64,000 nucleotides of DNA from assembly GCF_018279165.1 (NCBI RefSeq), contig NZ_CP047289.1, positions 2,177,001-2,241,000 of the forward strand, given 5' to 3'. This DNA comes from Falsirhodobacter algicola (GTDB lineage Bacteria > Pseudomonadota > Alphaproteobacteria > Rhodobacterales > Rhodobacteraceae). A model generated the notes under the pieces. That model was not told where the DNA came from, did no database searches, and saw only the letters and a program-made list of their open reading frames with translations. Below, one piece after another: positions 55,917 to 64,000 of this stretch. The translations under genes and the position numbers were made by a program. Each line of letters opens with the position of its first letter. The first letter of the stretch is position 1.

Positions 55917-56432
55917 ATGCCCCGTTCCGGACCCGCCCATTCCGTCTATCTCGACGGGCTTAAGAACGCCCACGGGATGGAGAACCAAGCCCTGTCCATC
56001 ATGAAGCCGCAACTGAAGCGGATCGAGCATTACCCCGATGTCGCTGCCCAGCTGGAGCGCCACATCCATGAGACGGAAGGCCAGATCGCCCGGCTGGAAC
56101 ATATCCTCGGCGAGCTTGGCGAGAGCCATTCCAAGCTGAAGGATGCCGCCCTGTCGTTCACCGGCAGCATGGCCGCACTGACCCACAGCGCCGCCACCGA
56201 CGAGATCCTGAAGAACAGCTTCGCCAACTTCGCCTTCGAGAATTTCGAGATCGCGGCCTACACCTCGCTGATGACCGCCGCCGAGGAGACCGGCGCCGCC
56301 GAGGCGAACGCCCTGCTGCGCCAGAGCCTCGAGGAAGAGCGGCGCATGGCCCGGTGGATCGAGGAGAACCTTCCCGCCATCACCCGCGCCTATATCGGCC
56401 GCGCCGAAGCGGGCGCCCGCGCCGACGTCTGA
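55917..56432 (+). CDS. YciF-like ferritin-fold protein (DUF892)
   Basis: A 171-residue helical protein of the YciE/YciF family. YLDGLKNAHGMENQALSIMKPQLKRIEHYP and LERHIHETEGQIARLEHIL carry the Glu/His residues typical of the diiron-type four-helix bundle, with NFAFENFEIAAYTSLMTAAEE and EEERRMARWIEENLP completing it. These proteins accumulate under stress in alphaproteobacteria. The start has GAGGAGGATGTC upstream. Followed 59 bases on by manganese catalase. Confidence 0.88.
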   Translation: MPRSGPAHSVYLDGLKNAHGMENQALSIMKPQLKRIEHYPDVAAQLERHIHETEGQIARLEHILGELGESHSKLKDAALSFTGSMAALTHSAATDEILKNSFANFAFENFEIAAYTSLMTAAEETGAAEANALLRQSLEEERRMARWIEENLPAITRAYIGRAEAGARADV

Positions 56433-56491
56433 CCCCAAACGCCATTCATATGCCGCCCCGCCTGCGGGCCGGCCCCATACCCGGAGGATCC

Positions 56492-57316
56492 ATGTTCTAC
56501 GTTGACAACAAGCTGCAATACCCCGTCCGCGTCGATACGCCGAACCCGCTTTTCGCTCGCGCCCTTCAGCAGGCGATCGGCGGTGTGGAAGGCGAAATCC
56601 GCGTCGCGATGCAGTACTTCTTCCAAGCCTGCGGCGCGCGCGGCAATCCGAAGTTCCGCGACCTTCTGATGAACACCGCCGCCGAGGAGCTGGGCCATAT
56701 CGAGATGCTGGCCACCGCCGTCGCCCTGAACCTCGAAGGCGCACCGCTCAGCCTGAAGGAAGAGATGGCGAAGGACAGCGCGATCAATGCGGTGATGGGG
56801 GGCATCAACCTCAAGAACCTCCTGTCCTCGGGCCTGTCGGCCATGCCGGTGGACAGCGACGGCGTGCCCTTCGACATGTCCCACATCTATGCCAGCGGCA
56901 ACATCGCCGCCGACATGACGGCCAACATCGCCGCCGAATCCACGGGCCGGACGCTGGCCGTGCGCCTGTACAACATGACCGACGATCCGGGCATGAAGGA
57001 CATGCTGCAATATCTGATCGCGCGCGACACCATGCACCAGAACCAATGGATGGCCGCGCTGGAGGAACTGGGCGGGGCGACCGGCGCCTTCCCGATCCCC
57101 AACAGCCACCCGCAGGCCGAAGAGAAGACCGAGTTTAGCTATGCCTATCTCGGCTTCCACGCCGACGGGAGCGAGCCGGCACCGGGCCGCTGGTCCTCGG
57201 GCGCGTCGGTGGACGGCAAGGGCGATTTCACCAGCCAGCCGATGAAGCCGCTGGGGCAGGAGCCGAACCTCGGCAAGGCCAAACCCAAGAGCGGCGCACA
57301 GTCCGAACAGATCTGA
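56492..57316 (+). CDS. Manganese catalase
   Basis: A 274-residue dimanganese catalase converting hydrogen peroxide to water and oxygen. The five metal ligands are all present at family positions: Glu35 (GVEGEIRVAMQYF), Glu66 and His69 (AAEELGHIEM), Glu149 (IAAESTGR) and His182 (RDTMHQNQW). GGAGGATCC precedes ATG 56492. Non-haem, probably cytoplasmic. The pairing with a YciF-like gene behind an EcfG-like promoter suggests induction in the general stress response. Confidence 0.95.
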   Translation: MFYVDNKLQYPVRVDTPNPLFARALQQAIGGVEGEIRVAMQYFFQACGARGNPKFRDLLMNTAAEELGHIEMLATAVALNLEGAPLSLKEEMAKDSAINAVMGGINLKNLLSSGLSAMPVDSDGVPFDMSHIYASGNIAADMTANIAAESTGRTLAVRLYNMTDDPGMKDMLQYLIARDTMHQNQWMAALEELGGATGAFPIPNSHPQAEEKTEFSYAYLGFHADGSEPAPGRWSSGASVDGKGDFTSQPMKPLGQEPNLGKAKPKSGAQSEQI

Positions 57317-57424
57317 TCCATGGGGGGCGGCCTGCATGGGCCGCCCCCATCCCAACGAACATCTCGCCTTTCCGTGATCGCTCGGCGTATTCTGCCGCCG
57401 GACAATCACAAGATGGACAGGACG

Positions 57425-57868
57425 ATGATTGAAGAATTCAAGAAATTCATAGCGCGCGGCAATGTTCTTGATCTGGCGGTCGGGATCATCATCGGCGCGG
57501 CCTTCACCGCGATCGTCAATTCGGTGGTGCAGGATCTGATCAACCCGGTGATCGGCCTCGTCATCGGCGGGATCGATTTCACCAACCTCTATTGGGTGCT
57601 GTCGGGCGATGTGCCCGAAGGGTCCAGCCTCGAGCAGGCGCGCGAGGCCGGGGCGGCCGTCTTCGCCTATGGCAGCTTCATCATGGCCTGCATCAACTTC
57701 CTCATCATCGCCTTCGTGGTCTTCCTGATCGTGAAGGGCGTGAACCGCGTGAAGGATGCCGCGCACCGCCAAGTGGAGGAAGCCGCCGAGGCCCCCGTGC
57801 CGCCGCCCGGCCCGACGCAGGAAGAGCTGCTGGTGCAGATCCGCGACCTGCTGGCGCGTCAGGCCTGA
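57425..57868 (+). CDS. mscL: Large-conductance mechanosensitive channel
   Basis: A 147-residue membrane protein. N-terminal helix [26 protein letters not shown] is the conserved TM1/pore segment. TM2 is [24 protein letters not shown], and the cytoplasmic tail is rich in Pro and Glu ([13 protein letters not shown]). It opens on hypo-osmotic shock to release solutes. ATG 57425 after CAGGACG is preferred over ATG 57413. Downstream of manganese catalase by about 110 bases. Confidence 0.94.
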   Translation: MIEEFKKFIARGNVLDLAVGIIIGAAFTAIVNSVVQDLINPVIGLVIGGIDFTNLYWVLSGDVPEGSSLEQAREAGAAVFAYGSFIMACINFLIIAFVVFLIVKGVNRVKDAAHRQVEEAAEAPVPPPGPTQEELLVQIRDLLARQA

Positions 57869-57926
57869 CATTGCGCCACGGCGCGGTTCGGCCTATGCCG
57901 GGCGCATCCCCCACAGGTGCGCCCGC

Positions 57927-58385
57927 ATGACCCTCGACCCGACCGACCGCCGCATCCTTTCCGTCCTGCAGATGCAGGGCCGGATCACCAATGCCGAACT
58001 GGCCGAACGGGTGAACCTCTCGCCCTCGGCCTGCCACAGGCGGGTGCAGCGGTTGGAGGAGGAGGGCGTGATCGCCGGCTATGTCGCGCTGCTGGATGCG
58101 CGGCGGATGAAGCGGCCGACCGTCGTCTTCGTGGAGATCACGCTGTCGGGGCAGGCCGACGAGGTGCTCGCCGCCTTCGAGGCGGCGGTGCAGCGCATCC
58201 CCGATGTCATGGAATGCCACCTGATGGCCGGGACTGCCGATTACCTTTTGAAGGTGCTGGCGCAGGATACCGACGATTTCGCCCGCATCCACCGGCAGTA
58301 TCTGGCGCGGCTGCCGGGGGTGGCGCAGATGCATTCCTCTTTCGCGCTGAAGACGGTGTTCCGCACCACCGCCATCCCCGTATGA
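57927..58385 (+). CDS. Lrp/AsnC-family regulator
   Basis: A 152-residue protein with an N-terminal helix-turn-helix (LDPTDRRILSVLQMQGRITNAELAERVNLSPSACHRRVQRLEEEGVI) and a RAM effector domain (VVFVEITLSG, VMECHLMAGTADYLLKV). It binds DNA as an oligomer in response to an amino acid. Target genes are not evident from the neighbourhood. The 3' end faces rpsU across a terminator. Confidence 0.92.
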   Translation: MTLDPTDRRILSVLQMQGRITNAELAERVNLSPSACHRRVQRLEEEGVIAGYVALLDARRMKRPTVVFVEITLSGQADEVLAAFEAAVQRIPDVMECHLMAGTADYLLKVLAQDTDDFARIHRQYLARLPGVAQMHSSFALKTVFRTTAIPV

Positions 58386-58390
58386 CGAAA

Positions 58391-58415
58391 AACCCCCGGG
58401 CGATGCACGGGGGTT
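58391..58415 (-). terminator. Terminator of rpsU
   Basis: AACCCCCG pairs with CGGGGGTT around a 9-base loop between the convergent lrp and rpsU stops. On the minus strand the stem ends in GGGGGTTTTTC, a proper U-run for rpsU. Confidence 0.82.
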
Positions 58416-58453
58416 CAACGGTGGCCCGAAGGCCCAGCTTCGACGCGAACGTC

Positions 58454-58660
58454 TTAGAGGTTACCCTCGCGCTGCGCTTTCTTACGAGCGAGTTTACGGG
58501 CACGACGAACGGCCTCGGCTTGCTCGCGCGCTTTCTTGACGGACGGTTTCTCGAAATGTTGCTTGAGCTTCATTTCGCGGAACACGCCTTCGCGCTGGAG
58601 TTTCTTCTTCAGGGCCCGAAGGGCCTGTTCGACGTTATTGTCACGAACGCTGACCTGCAT
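58454..58660 (-). CDS. rpsU: Ribosomal protein bS21
   Basis: A 68-residue basic protein. [41 protein letters not shown], shown here as the known bS21 blocks [12 protein letters not shown] and FREMK, and the Arg/Lys-rich tail [11 protein letters not shown] identify it. It is part of the small ribosomal subunit near the anti-Shine-Dalgarno region. It is divergent from the COQ9-like gene, the usual alphaproteobacterial arrangement. Confidence 0.97.
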   Translation of the reverse strand: MQVSVRDNNVEQALRALKKKLQREGVFREMKLKQHFEKPSVKKAREQAEAVRRARKLARKKAQREGNL

Positions 58661-58760
58661 GTGGTGTCACCACCTTCCTAAGCTAGAGTTGCACGAATGT
58701 GCAGGCCGGGCTCATATAAGGCACTATATCCCCCATGTCCACCGAAACTGAGGTTTGACC

Positions 58761-59417
58761 ATGGAAAGCACCGAGGCGAAGAATGCCGTGATCGACGCGG
58801 CCTTGGCCCATGTCGCATTTGACGGCTGGTCGGAGGCGACGCTGCGCGCGGCCCTGTCGGATGCGGGGGTGTCCGCCGGTCTGGGGCGGGCGCTGTTCCC
58901 GCGCGGCGCGGTGGATCTGGCGCTGGCCTATCACTGGCGCGGCGATGCCGCCATGGCCGAGCGGGCGCTGACGGCCCCGCTGGGCGATATGCCCTATCGC
59001 GCAAGGGTCGCGACGCTGATCCGCTACCGCCTAGAGGCCGCCGACAAGGAGGCCGTGCGCCGCGGCTCCACCCTGTTCGCGCTGCCGCAACATGCCGGCG
59101 ACGGGGCCCGCGCCGTATGGCACACGGCCGATACGATCTGGCGCGCGCTGGGCGATACGTCCGACGACGTGAACTGGTACACCAAGCGCGCGACGCTCTC
59201 GGGCGTCTATGCGGCCACGGTCCTCTATTGGCTGGGCGATGACAGCACCGGCCATCAGGCGACGTGGGATTTCCTCGATCGCCGGATCGAAGGAGTGATG
59301 CGATTCGAAGGCGTGAAGGCCCGCTGCGCCGGCAATCCGCTGGTGAAGGCGGCGATGCTGCCGCTTTCGTGGATCCGCGCGCCGCAATCGACCGATATGC
59401 CGGGAAGGACGTGGTGA
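58761..59417 (+). CDS. COQ9-like protein (RpsU-divergently transcribed family)
   Basis: A 218-residue all-helical, TetR-like fold protein. AVIDAALAHVAFDGWSEATLRAAL and the later DVNWYTKRATLSGVYAATVLYWLGDDS are the COQ9 hallmarks. COQ9 homologues bind lipids and assist ubiquinone biosynthesis. ATG 58761 is used. The stop overlaps the quinone oxidoreductase start (TGATG), so the pair is translationally coupled, which also fits quinone metabolism. Confidence 0.9.
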   Translation: MESTEAKNAVIDAALAHVAFDGWSEATLRAALSDAGVSAGLGRALFPRGAVDLALAYHWRGDAAMAERALTAPLGDMPYRARVATLIRYRLEAADKEAVRRGSTLFALPQHAGDGARAVWHTADTIWRALGDTSDDVNWYTKRATLSGVYAATVLYWLGDDSTGHQATWDFLDRRIEGVMRFEGVKARCAGNPLVKAAMLPLSWIRAPQSTDMPGRTW

Positions 59418-60412
59418 TGCCCGATATGCCCGAACTGATGCGCGCCGTGGCCATCACCGAACACGGCGCCCCCGAGGTGCTGAAGATCGACTACGTTCCC
59501 GCCCCGGTGCCGAGCCATGGGCAGATCCTGATCCGCATCGCCTATGCCGGGGTGAACCGCCCGGACGCCTTGCAGCGGGCGGGGCATTACGCGCCGCCGC
59601 CCGGCGCGTCGGCGCTGCCGGGGCTGGAATGTGCGGGCCATGTGGCGGCGGTGGGGCCGGGCGTCACCCGCTGGCAGGTGGGGGATGCGGTCTGCGCGCT
59701 TCTGCCTGGCGGCGGCTATGCCACCCATGCCGTGACCGAGGCCGACCACGCCCTGCCCATCCCCGAGGGGATGAGCCTTGCCGAAGCCGCCTGCCTGCCC
59801 GAAACCTGTTTCACCGTCTGGTCCAACGTGGTGATGCGCGGCGGCCTTGCGGCGGGGGAGAGGTTCCTCGTCCATGGCGGATCCTCCGGGATCGGGACGA
59901 CCGCGATCCAGATCGGGCGGGCCTTGGGCGCGCGTGTCTTCGCCACCGCCGGTTCGGACGACAAATGCGCCGCCTGCGCCGAACTCGGCGCCGAGGCGAT
60001 CAACTACCGCGACAGCGATTTCGTGGAAATCCTGCGCGCCGAGGGCGGGGCCGATCTGATCCTCGACATGGTGGGGGGCGATTACGTCCGGCGCAACATC
60101 CGCGCGCTGGCCGATGACGGGCGGCTGGTGCAGATCGCCTTCCTGTCCGGTGCCAAGGTGGAACTGAACATGGCCGAGGTGATGTCCCGCCGCCTGACGA
60201 TCACCGGCTCCACGCTGCGGCCGCAGACGGCGCTGCAGAAGGCCCGGATCGCCGCCGAATTGGAACGCCATGTCTGGCCGATGATCGCCTCGGGTGCGCT
60301 GCGCCCGGTGATGGACAGCACCTTCGCCATGGACGACGCCGCCAAGGCCCATGCGCGGATGGAAAGCTCCGCCCATATCGGCAAGATCGTGCTGGAGATG
60401 CCGGAGGACTAG
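59417..60412 (+). CDS. NAD(P)H:quinone oxidoreductase (zinc-free MDR family, PIG3-like)
   Basis: A 331-residue medium-chain reductase. AYAGVNRPDALQRAGHYAPPPGASALPGLECAG is the quinone-reductase-type opening and VHGGSSGIGTTAIQIGRALGARVFATAGSDDK the NADPH-binding Rossmann motif. No zinc-ligand cysteine cluster is present. It reduces quinones or other unsaturated carbonyls in the cytoplasm. Coupled to the COQ9-like gene. Its stop overlaps the stop of the convergent RNase gene. Confidence 0.9.
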   Translation: MPDMPELMRAVAITEHGAPEVLKIDYVPAPVPSHGQILIRIAYAGVNRPDALQRAGHYAPPPGASALPGLECAGHVAAVGPGVTRWQVGDAVCALLPGGGYATHAVTEADHALPIPEGMSLAEAACLPETCFTVWSNVVMRGGLAAGERFLVHGGSSGIGTTAIQIGRALGARVFATAGSDDKCAACAELGAEAINYRDSDFVEILRAEGGADLILDMVGGDYVRRNIRALADDGRLVQIAFLSGAKVELNMAEVMSRRLTITGSTLRPQTALQKARIAAELERHVWPMIASGALRPVMDSTFAMDDAAKAHARMESSAHIGKIVLEMPED

Positions 60413-61002
60413 CGCCCGTCCATCGTCGCGGGGCCGCGGCAATCGCGCCGCGCGCTTGCGGCGCAGGGGCGGGGGGTTAGATCGCGGGTCAGGCAGAGGC
60501 GGACCTCCGCGATATGCCCCTCGCGGCAGGTCACGGTCACGCCATCGGCGCTCATGTCGGGATTGGCCTCGAGGAACGCCGCCTCCACCTGCCGGGCGGA
60601 GAGGGGGCGATCCTGCCGCAGGTTCTGCAAGGCGGCGGGCAGGGTCACGCGGTCCCATGCGGCGCGGGTCAGCTCGTAATATCCGGCCGGGGGCAGGCCG
60701 GTACAGCTTCCGTGCTTGCGCCATTCGTGCAAGGCGAGGTCCGGGTCGGTGATGTCGGACAGCGCCTCCCGCTCGGCGCGGGTGGGGGCGGCGTCGGTGT
60801 CGCACCATTCGGGCCAGTCATCGTCGTTCTGCGGCCACAGGCCATGCACGATGAAGCCGAGATCGCGGCGGCATTGCGCCGCGTCCGGTCCGCCTTGGGT
60901 CGCGCACCATCCCGGCGACCATGACAGCGCAAGGACGTAATGGTCGAACACCTGCGCACGGGCGGGCAGGGCCATCAGGATCAGCAGCAGCACAAGACGC
61001 AT
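60409..61002 (-). CDS. Ribonuclease T2-family protein (RNase I type), secreted
   Basis: A 197-residue protein with signal peptide (LVLLLILMALPARAQ). Both active-site blocks are present: CAS1 FIVHGLWPQ (His53) and CAS2 LHEWRKHGSC (Glu93, His97). Cysteine pairs are those of periplasmic RNase T2 enzymes. It degrades RNA non-specifically in the periplasm or outside. GGGGAAGGGAAA lies before ATG 61002. Confidence 0.93.
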   Translation of the reverse strand: MRLVLLLILMALPARAQVFDHYVLALSWSPGWCATQGGPDAAQCRRDLGFIVHGLWPQNDDDWPEWCDTDAAPTRAEREALSDITDPDLALHEWRKHGSCTGLPPAGYYELTRAAWDRVTLPAALQNLRQDRPLSARQVEAAFLEANPDMSADGVTVTCREGHIAEVRLCLTRDLTPRPCAASARRDCRGPATMDGR

Positions 61003-61125
61003 TTTCCCTTCCCCTCGGGTTGTCCTTCGCCTATATACAGCCGCAATTCCCGAAAGCGAAAGTCGCGGGGTCCGCCCCGCAGCCGTTTTCCCGGCGCGGG
61101 AGAGATGTGTACAAGGAGCAAGCTG

Positions 61126-61878
61126 ATGACGAAGCCCCTGATGGCCAAGGCGACCGCAGTCTGGCTGGTCGACAACACGACGCTGTCCTTCCGGCAGATC
61201 GCCGATTTCTGCGGCATGCACGAGCTGGAGGTGCAGGGCATCGCCGATGGTGACGTGGCGACGGGCGTCAAAGGCTTCGATCCGGTGGCCAACAACCAGC
61301 TGGAACAGTCCGAGATCGACAAGGGTCAGGCCAATCCGCTGCACAAGCTGAAGCTGAAGTTCAACGCCGCCGCCCAAGGCGAGGACAAGCGCCGTGGCCC
61401 GCGCTACACCCCGCTGTCCAAACGTCAGGACCGCCCGAACGCGATCCTGTGGCTGGTGAAGTTCCACCCCGAACTGACGGACAGCCAGATCGCCAAGCTG
61501 GTCGGCACGACCAAGCCGACGATCCAGTCCATCCGCGAACGCACCCACTGGAACATCCAGTCGATGACGCCGATCGACCCGGTCGCGCTTGGCCTCTGCC
61601 GCCAGACGGAACTGGACTCGCAGGTGCAGCAGGCCGCCCGCAAGCGCGCCGCCGAAGGGGTGGTGATGTCCGATGACGAACGGCGCAAGCTCGTCTCCAC
61701 GCAGCAATCGCTGGGGATGGAAGATCAGCCCGCCGGGTCCGAATTCGACATCTTCCGCAAGGAAGAGGCCGATCAGGCCGACGCGGCCGATGCCGACTTC
61801 TCGGATGCCGACAGCTTCTTCAACCTTCCCAGCGGCGGTGCCGCCGAGGACGAGGATGACGACGAAGACCGTCGCTAA
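61126..61878 (+). CDS. trcR: TrcR-type transcriptional regulator (DUF1013)
   Basis: A 250-residue protein conserved in alphaproteobacteria. The N-terminal half holds KATAVWLVDNTTLSFRQIADFCGMHELEVQGIADG and the second DNA-binding-like segment PNAILWLVKFHPELTDSQIAKLVGTTKPTIQSIRERTHW. The C-terminus is strongly acidic (DEDDDEDRR). The Caulobacter-type homologue is a CtrA-linked cell-cycle regulator. AAGGAG precedes ATG 61126. Convergent with msrA; has its own terminator. Confidence 0.9.
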   Translation: MTKPLMAKATAVWLVDNTTLSFRQIADFCGMHELEVQGIADGDVATGVKGFDPVANNQLEQSEIDKGQANPLHKLKLKFNAAAQGEDKRRGPRYTPLSKRQDRPNAILWLVKFHPELTDSQIAKLVGTTKPTIQSIRERTHWNIQSMTPIDPVALGLCRQTELDSQVQQAARKRAAEGVVMSDDERRKLVSTQQSLGMEDQPAGSEFDIFRKEEADQADAADADFSDADSFFNLPSGGAAEDEDDDEDRR

Positions 61879-61885
61879 GATGTGA

Positions 61886-61912
61886 AACGCCCGGAGCCAT
61901 GCTCCGGGCGTT
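61886..61912 (+). terminator. Terminator between trcR and msrA
   Basis: AACGCCCGGAGC pairs perfectly with its complement around a 3-base loop and is followed by CTTCGTT. It lies between the two convergent stops. Confidence 0.82.
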
Positions 61913-61918
61913 CTTCGT

Positions 61919-62551
61919 TCAGATCACGCAGGCAACGCCGGTGCCGCGCAGCCCGCAATATCCGCCGGGATTCTTGGCCAGATATTGCTGGTGATAATCC
62001 TCGGCAAAGAAGAACTCTGGCACGGGCACGATCTCGGTCGTGACGGCGCCGTATCCGGCCGAGGACAGCCCTGCCTCGTATTCGGCCTTGGTGCGTTCGG
62101 CCTCGGCCCGCTGGGCGTCCGTGTAGGTGTAAATCCCCGAGCGGTAGGTGGAGCCGACATCGTTGCCCTGCCGCATTCCCTGCGTCGGATCGTGGTTTTC
62201 CCAGAAGATCTTCAGCAGGTCCGCATAGCTGACGACCGCCGGATCGAAGATCACCCGGACCACCTCGTTATGGCCGGTCATCTGGGTGCAAGTTTCCTGA
62301 TAGGTCGGGTTCGGGGTGTAGCCGCCGGCATAGCCCGCCATCGTTAGCCAGACGCCCGGCACCTGCCAGAACAGCCGCTCCACGCCCCAGAAGCAGCCCA
62401 TGCCGAACATCGCCTCTTGCATGCCGGCGGGCACGGGCGATTTCAGCGGGATGCCGGAGACGAAATGCGTCTCGGCGGTGGGAAGGGGTTCGGCGCGGCC
62501 GGGAAGGGCATCGTCCGGGCGCACCATCGCAGTCGGTTTGGAAAAGATCAT
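61919..62551 (-). CDS. msrA: Peptide-methionine (S)-S-oxide reductase
   Basis: A 210-residue enzyme. The nucleophile is Cys53 in [13 protein letters not shown], with [15 protein letters not shown] and the resolving cysteines in [15 protein letters not shown] at the end. It repairs oxidised methionine. The N-terminal ~40 residues extend beyond the core, as in many alphaproteobacterial MsrA proteins. ATG 62551 follows GGAGGTTATCC on the minus strand. Confidence 0.95.
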   Translation of the reverse strand: MIFSKPTAMVRPDDALPGRAEPLPTAETHFVSGIPLKSPVPAGMQEAMFGMGCFWGVERLFWQVPGVWLTMAGYAGGYTPNPTYQETCTQMTGHNEVVRVIFDPAVVSYADLLKIFWENHDPTQGMRQGNDVGSTYRSGIYTYTDAQRAEAERTKAEYEAGLSSAGYGAVTTEIVPVPEFFFAEDYHQQYLAKNPGGYCGLRGTGVACVI

Positions 62552-62595
62552 GGATAACCTCCGTGGTTGGACCGGAATATAGGTATTCGGCCCGC

Positions 62596-64000
62596 CTAGA
62601 GGAAGCTCTGTGGGTCGATGTCGATCGCAAGGCGCAGATTGGTCGGCAGCTTGATCTGCGCGGCCCATTCGGCCAGCGCGGCCTGCAGGGGGGCGGTGCG
62701 GTCGGCCTTCACCAGAAGGCGGACGCGGTGACGCCCGCGCACCCTCGCGATGGGCGCGGGGGCGGGGCCCCAGACCTGCGCCCCGATGGCGCGCAGCGGG
62801 CCGTCGCGGCGCGCAAGTTCGGCCGCGACATCGAAGACCACGGCCACGTCGGGATGCGACAGGATGATCCCGGCCATCCGGCCATAGGGGGGTGCCCCAG
62901 CCATGCGCCGCTCGGCGGCCTCGGCGCGCCAGAAATCCTCTTCGTTGCCGGTCAGGATGGCGCGGATCACCGGATGTTCGGGCTGGTGCGTCTGCAGCAG
63001 GGCCGTGCCCGGCTTTTCGGCCCGCCCGGCGCGGCCCGCCACCTGCCGCATCAACTGGAACGTCCGTTCGGCGGCGCGCAGGTCCGAGCCTTGCAGCCCC
63101 AGATCGGCATCGATCACGCCCACCAGCGTCAGCAGCGGAAAGTTGTGCCCCTTCGCCACGATCTGCGTGCCGATGATGATGTCGGCGCCGCCGGCGGCAA
63201 TCGTCTCGATCGCCTCCTTCAAGGCCCGCGCCGTGGTGAAGAGGTCCGAGGACAGGACCGAGACCCGCGCCTCGGGGAAGCGTTCGGCGACCTCTTCGGC
63301 CAGACGTTCGACACCGGGGCCGACCGCCGCCATGCGCCCTTCGACCGAACAGGCGGGGCAGGCCTCCGGAACGGGGCGCGAGGCGCCGCATTGATGGCAG
63401 ATCAGCCGCTTGAGGAAGCGATGCTCCACCATGCGCGCATCGCATTCGCTGCACCCGACCTGATGGCCGCAGGCGCGGCAGATGGTGACGGGGGCATAGC
63501 CGCGCCGGTTGAGGAACAGCAGCGCCTGTTCGCCCGCCGCGATCCGCGTCTGCACCTGCGCGGCCAGCGTCTCCGACACCCAGCGGTTCGAGGGGAGGCG
63601 TTCGGCCCGCATGTCGATGGCGCGCATCTGCGGCAGTTCCGCCGCGCCGAAACGGGCCGTCAGATCCAGCCGCGCATATTTGCCGCTGTCGGCGTTCACC
63701 CATGTCTCCAGCGAGGGGGTGGCCGAGGCCAGAACCACCTGCGCCCCGCAGATGGAGGCGCGCAGCACCGCCATGTCGCGCGCATTGTAGAGAACGCCCT
63801 CCTCCTGTTTGTAGGAGGTGTCGTGTTCCTCATCGACGACGATCAGGCCGAGTTCGCGGAAGGGCAGGAACAGGGCCGACCGCGCGCCGACCACCAGTTG
63901 CGCATCGCCCGTACCGATCATGCGCCACAGCCGCCGCCGCTCGGTGGAGGTGACGCCGGAATGCCATTCGGCGGGCCGCGCCCCGAACCGTGCCTGCACC
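62596..64000 (-). CDS. priA: Primosomal helicase PriA, N-terminal part outside the window
   Basis: About 468 C-terminal residues. The helicase core has [17 protein letters not shown] (DEEH, Walker B), [10 protein letters not shown] and [17 protein letters not shown] (motif VI). The zinc region is [14 protein letters not shown] with a later CHQCG and CPAC. The Walker A motif and the DNA-binding N-terminus lie beyond base 64000, since the gene reads leftwards. It restarts stalled replication forks. Confidence 0.95.
   Translation of the reverse strand, partial: VQARFGARPAEWHSGVTSTERRRLWRMIGTGDAQLVVGARSALFLPFRELGLIVVDEEHDTSYKQEEGVLYNARDMAVLRASICGAQVVLASATPSLETWVNADSGKYARLDLTARFGAAELPQMRAIDMRAERLPSNRWVSETLAAQVQTRIAAGEQALLFLNRRGYAPVTICRACGHQVGCSECDARMVEHRFLKRLICHQCGASRPVPEACPACSVEGRMAAVGPGVERLAEEVAERFPEARVSVLSSDLFTTARALKEAIETIAAGGADIIIGTQIVAKGHNFPLLTLVGVIDADLGLQGSDLRAAERTFQLMRQVAGRAGRAEKPGTALLQTHQPEHPVIRAILTGNEEDFWRAEAAERRMAGAPPYGRMAGIILSHPDVAVVFDVAAELARRDGPLRAIGAQVWGPAPAPIARVRGRHRVRLLVKADRTAPLQAALAEWAAQIKLPTNLRLAIDIDPQSFL

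Noticed and set aside
55782-56744. Extension of the malQ frame upstream to 56744
   Set aside because: The extra residues are low-complexity and antisense to the yciF-like gene. ATG 55781 has a good ribosome site and gives the family N-terminus.

Overview
The window is GC-rich and densely coded. It most likely comes from the chromosome of an alphaproteobacterium of the Rhodobacteraceae (Paracoccus/Rhodobacter type). Supporting signs are an EcfG-type sigma factor beside a NepR-like anti-sigma factor, a TrcR (DUF1013) protein, the divergent rpsU / COQ9-like pair, and several TRAP/TTT/ABC-fed catabolic clusters. I saw no insertion sequence, prophage, integrase, CRISPR array or rRNA. Both ends cut genes: deoA is open on the left and priA on the right.

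Layout. 1-3.7 kb: nucleoside salvage (deoA-deoB), then convergent csaA-like, proC and ybjN genes. 3.8-4.9 kb: general stress response switch (nepR, ecfG with a consensus EcfG promoter, a small membrane protein) and tRNA-Ser(GCT). 5.2-8.3 kb: a sodium:solute symporter with a small partner, and a convergent NCS2 nucleobase permease. 8.4-21.5 kb: a nicotinate degradation island. The minus-strand operon nicE-nicD-nicX-nicF-tctC-tctB-tctA is followed (upstream) by tetR and marR regulators, and the plus strand carries nicA-nicB-nicC. Together they cover nicotinate to 6-hydroxynicotinate, 2,5-dihydroxypyridine, N-formylmaleamate, maleamate, maleate and fumarate, and the catalytic residues are visible in nearly every enzyme. 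21.5-25.4 kb: DoxX, an SGNH-like protein, a secreted HAD phosphatase, an FMN reductase and a DUF1284 protein.

25.4-37.1 kb is a hydroxyproline island. It holds two FCD-GntR regulators, a DapA-like deaminase, an Ldh2-type imine reductase, a polar amino acid ABC transporter, an FAD D-amino-acid oxidoreductase, a Cys/Cys 4-hydroxyproline epimerase, a fused aconitase X and a Ser/Thr proline-racemase homologue. Four ATAC-N5-GTAT sites sit in its promoter regions. 37.2-46.1 kb is a second catabolic unit of unknown substrate: VOC protein, LysR, FAH-family hydrolase, DapA homologue, polar amino acid ABC transporter, UxaA/GarD-type dehydratase, and a GntR regulator with two winged helices and no ordinary start codon. 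A perfect 11-bp inverted repeat lies in its divergent promoter. 46.1-53.9 kb is one minus-strand operon: GntR, dppA, dppB, dppC, a cytoplasmic gamma-glutamyltransferase, and a fused DppD-DppF ATPase.

53.9-64 kb is mostly housekeeping and stress: malQ, a YciF-like ferritin-fold protein and a manganese catalase behind an EcfG-like promoter, mscL, an Lrp regulator, rpsU, a COQ9-like protein, a quinone oxidoreductase, RNase T2, trcR, msrA and the 3' part of priA. Overall the window describes a heterotroph that scavenges pyridine carboxylates, hydroxyproline isomers, peptides and sugar- or amino-acid-like acids, with the EcfG stress regulon nearby. All functional assignments are from reading motifs and gene order; no database search was possible.
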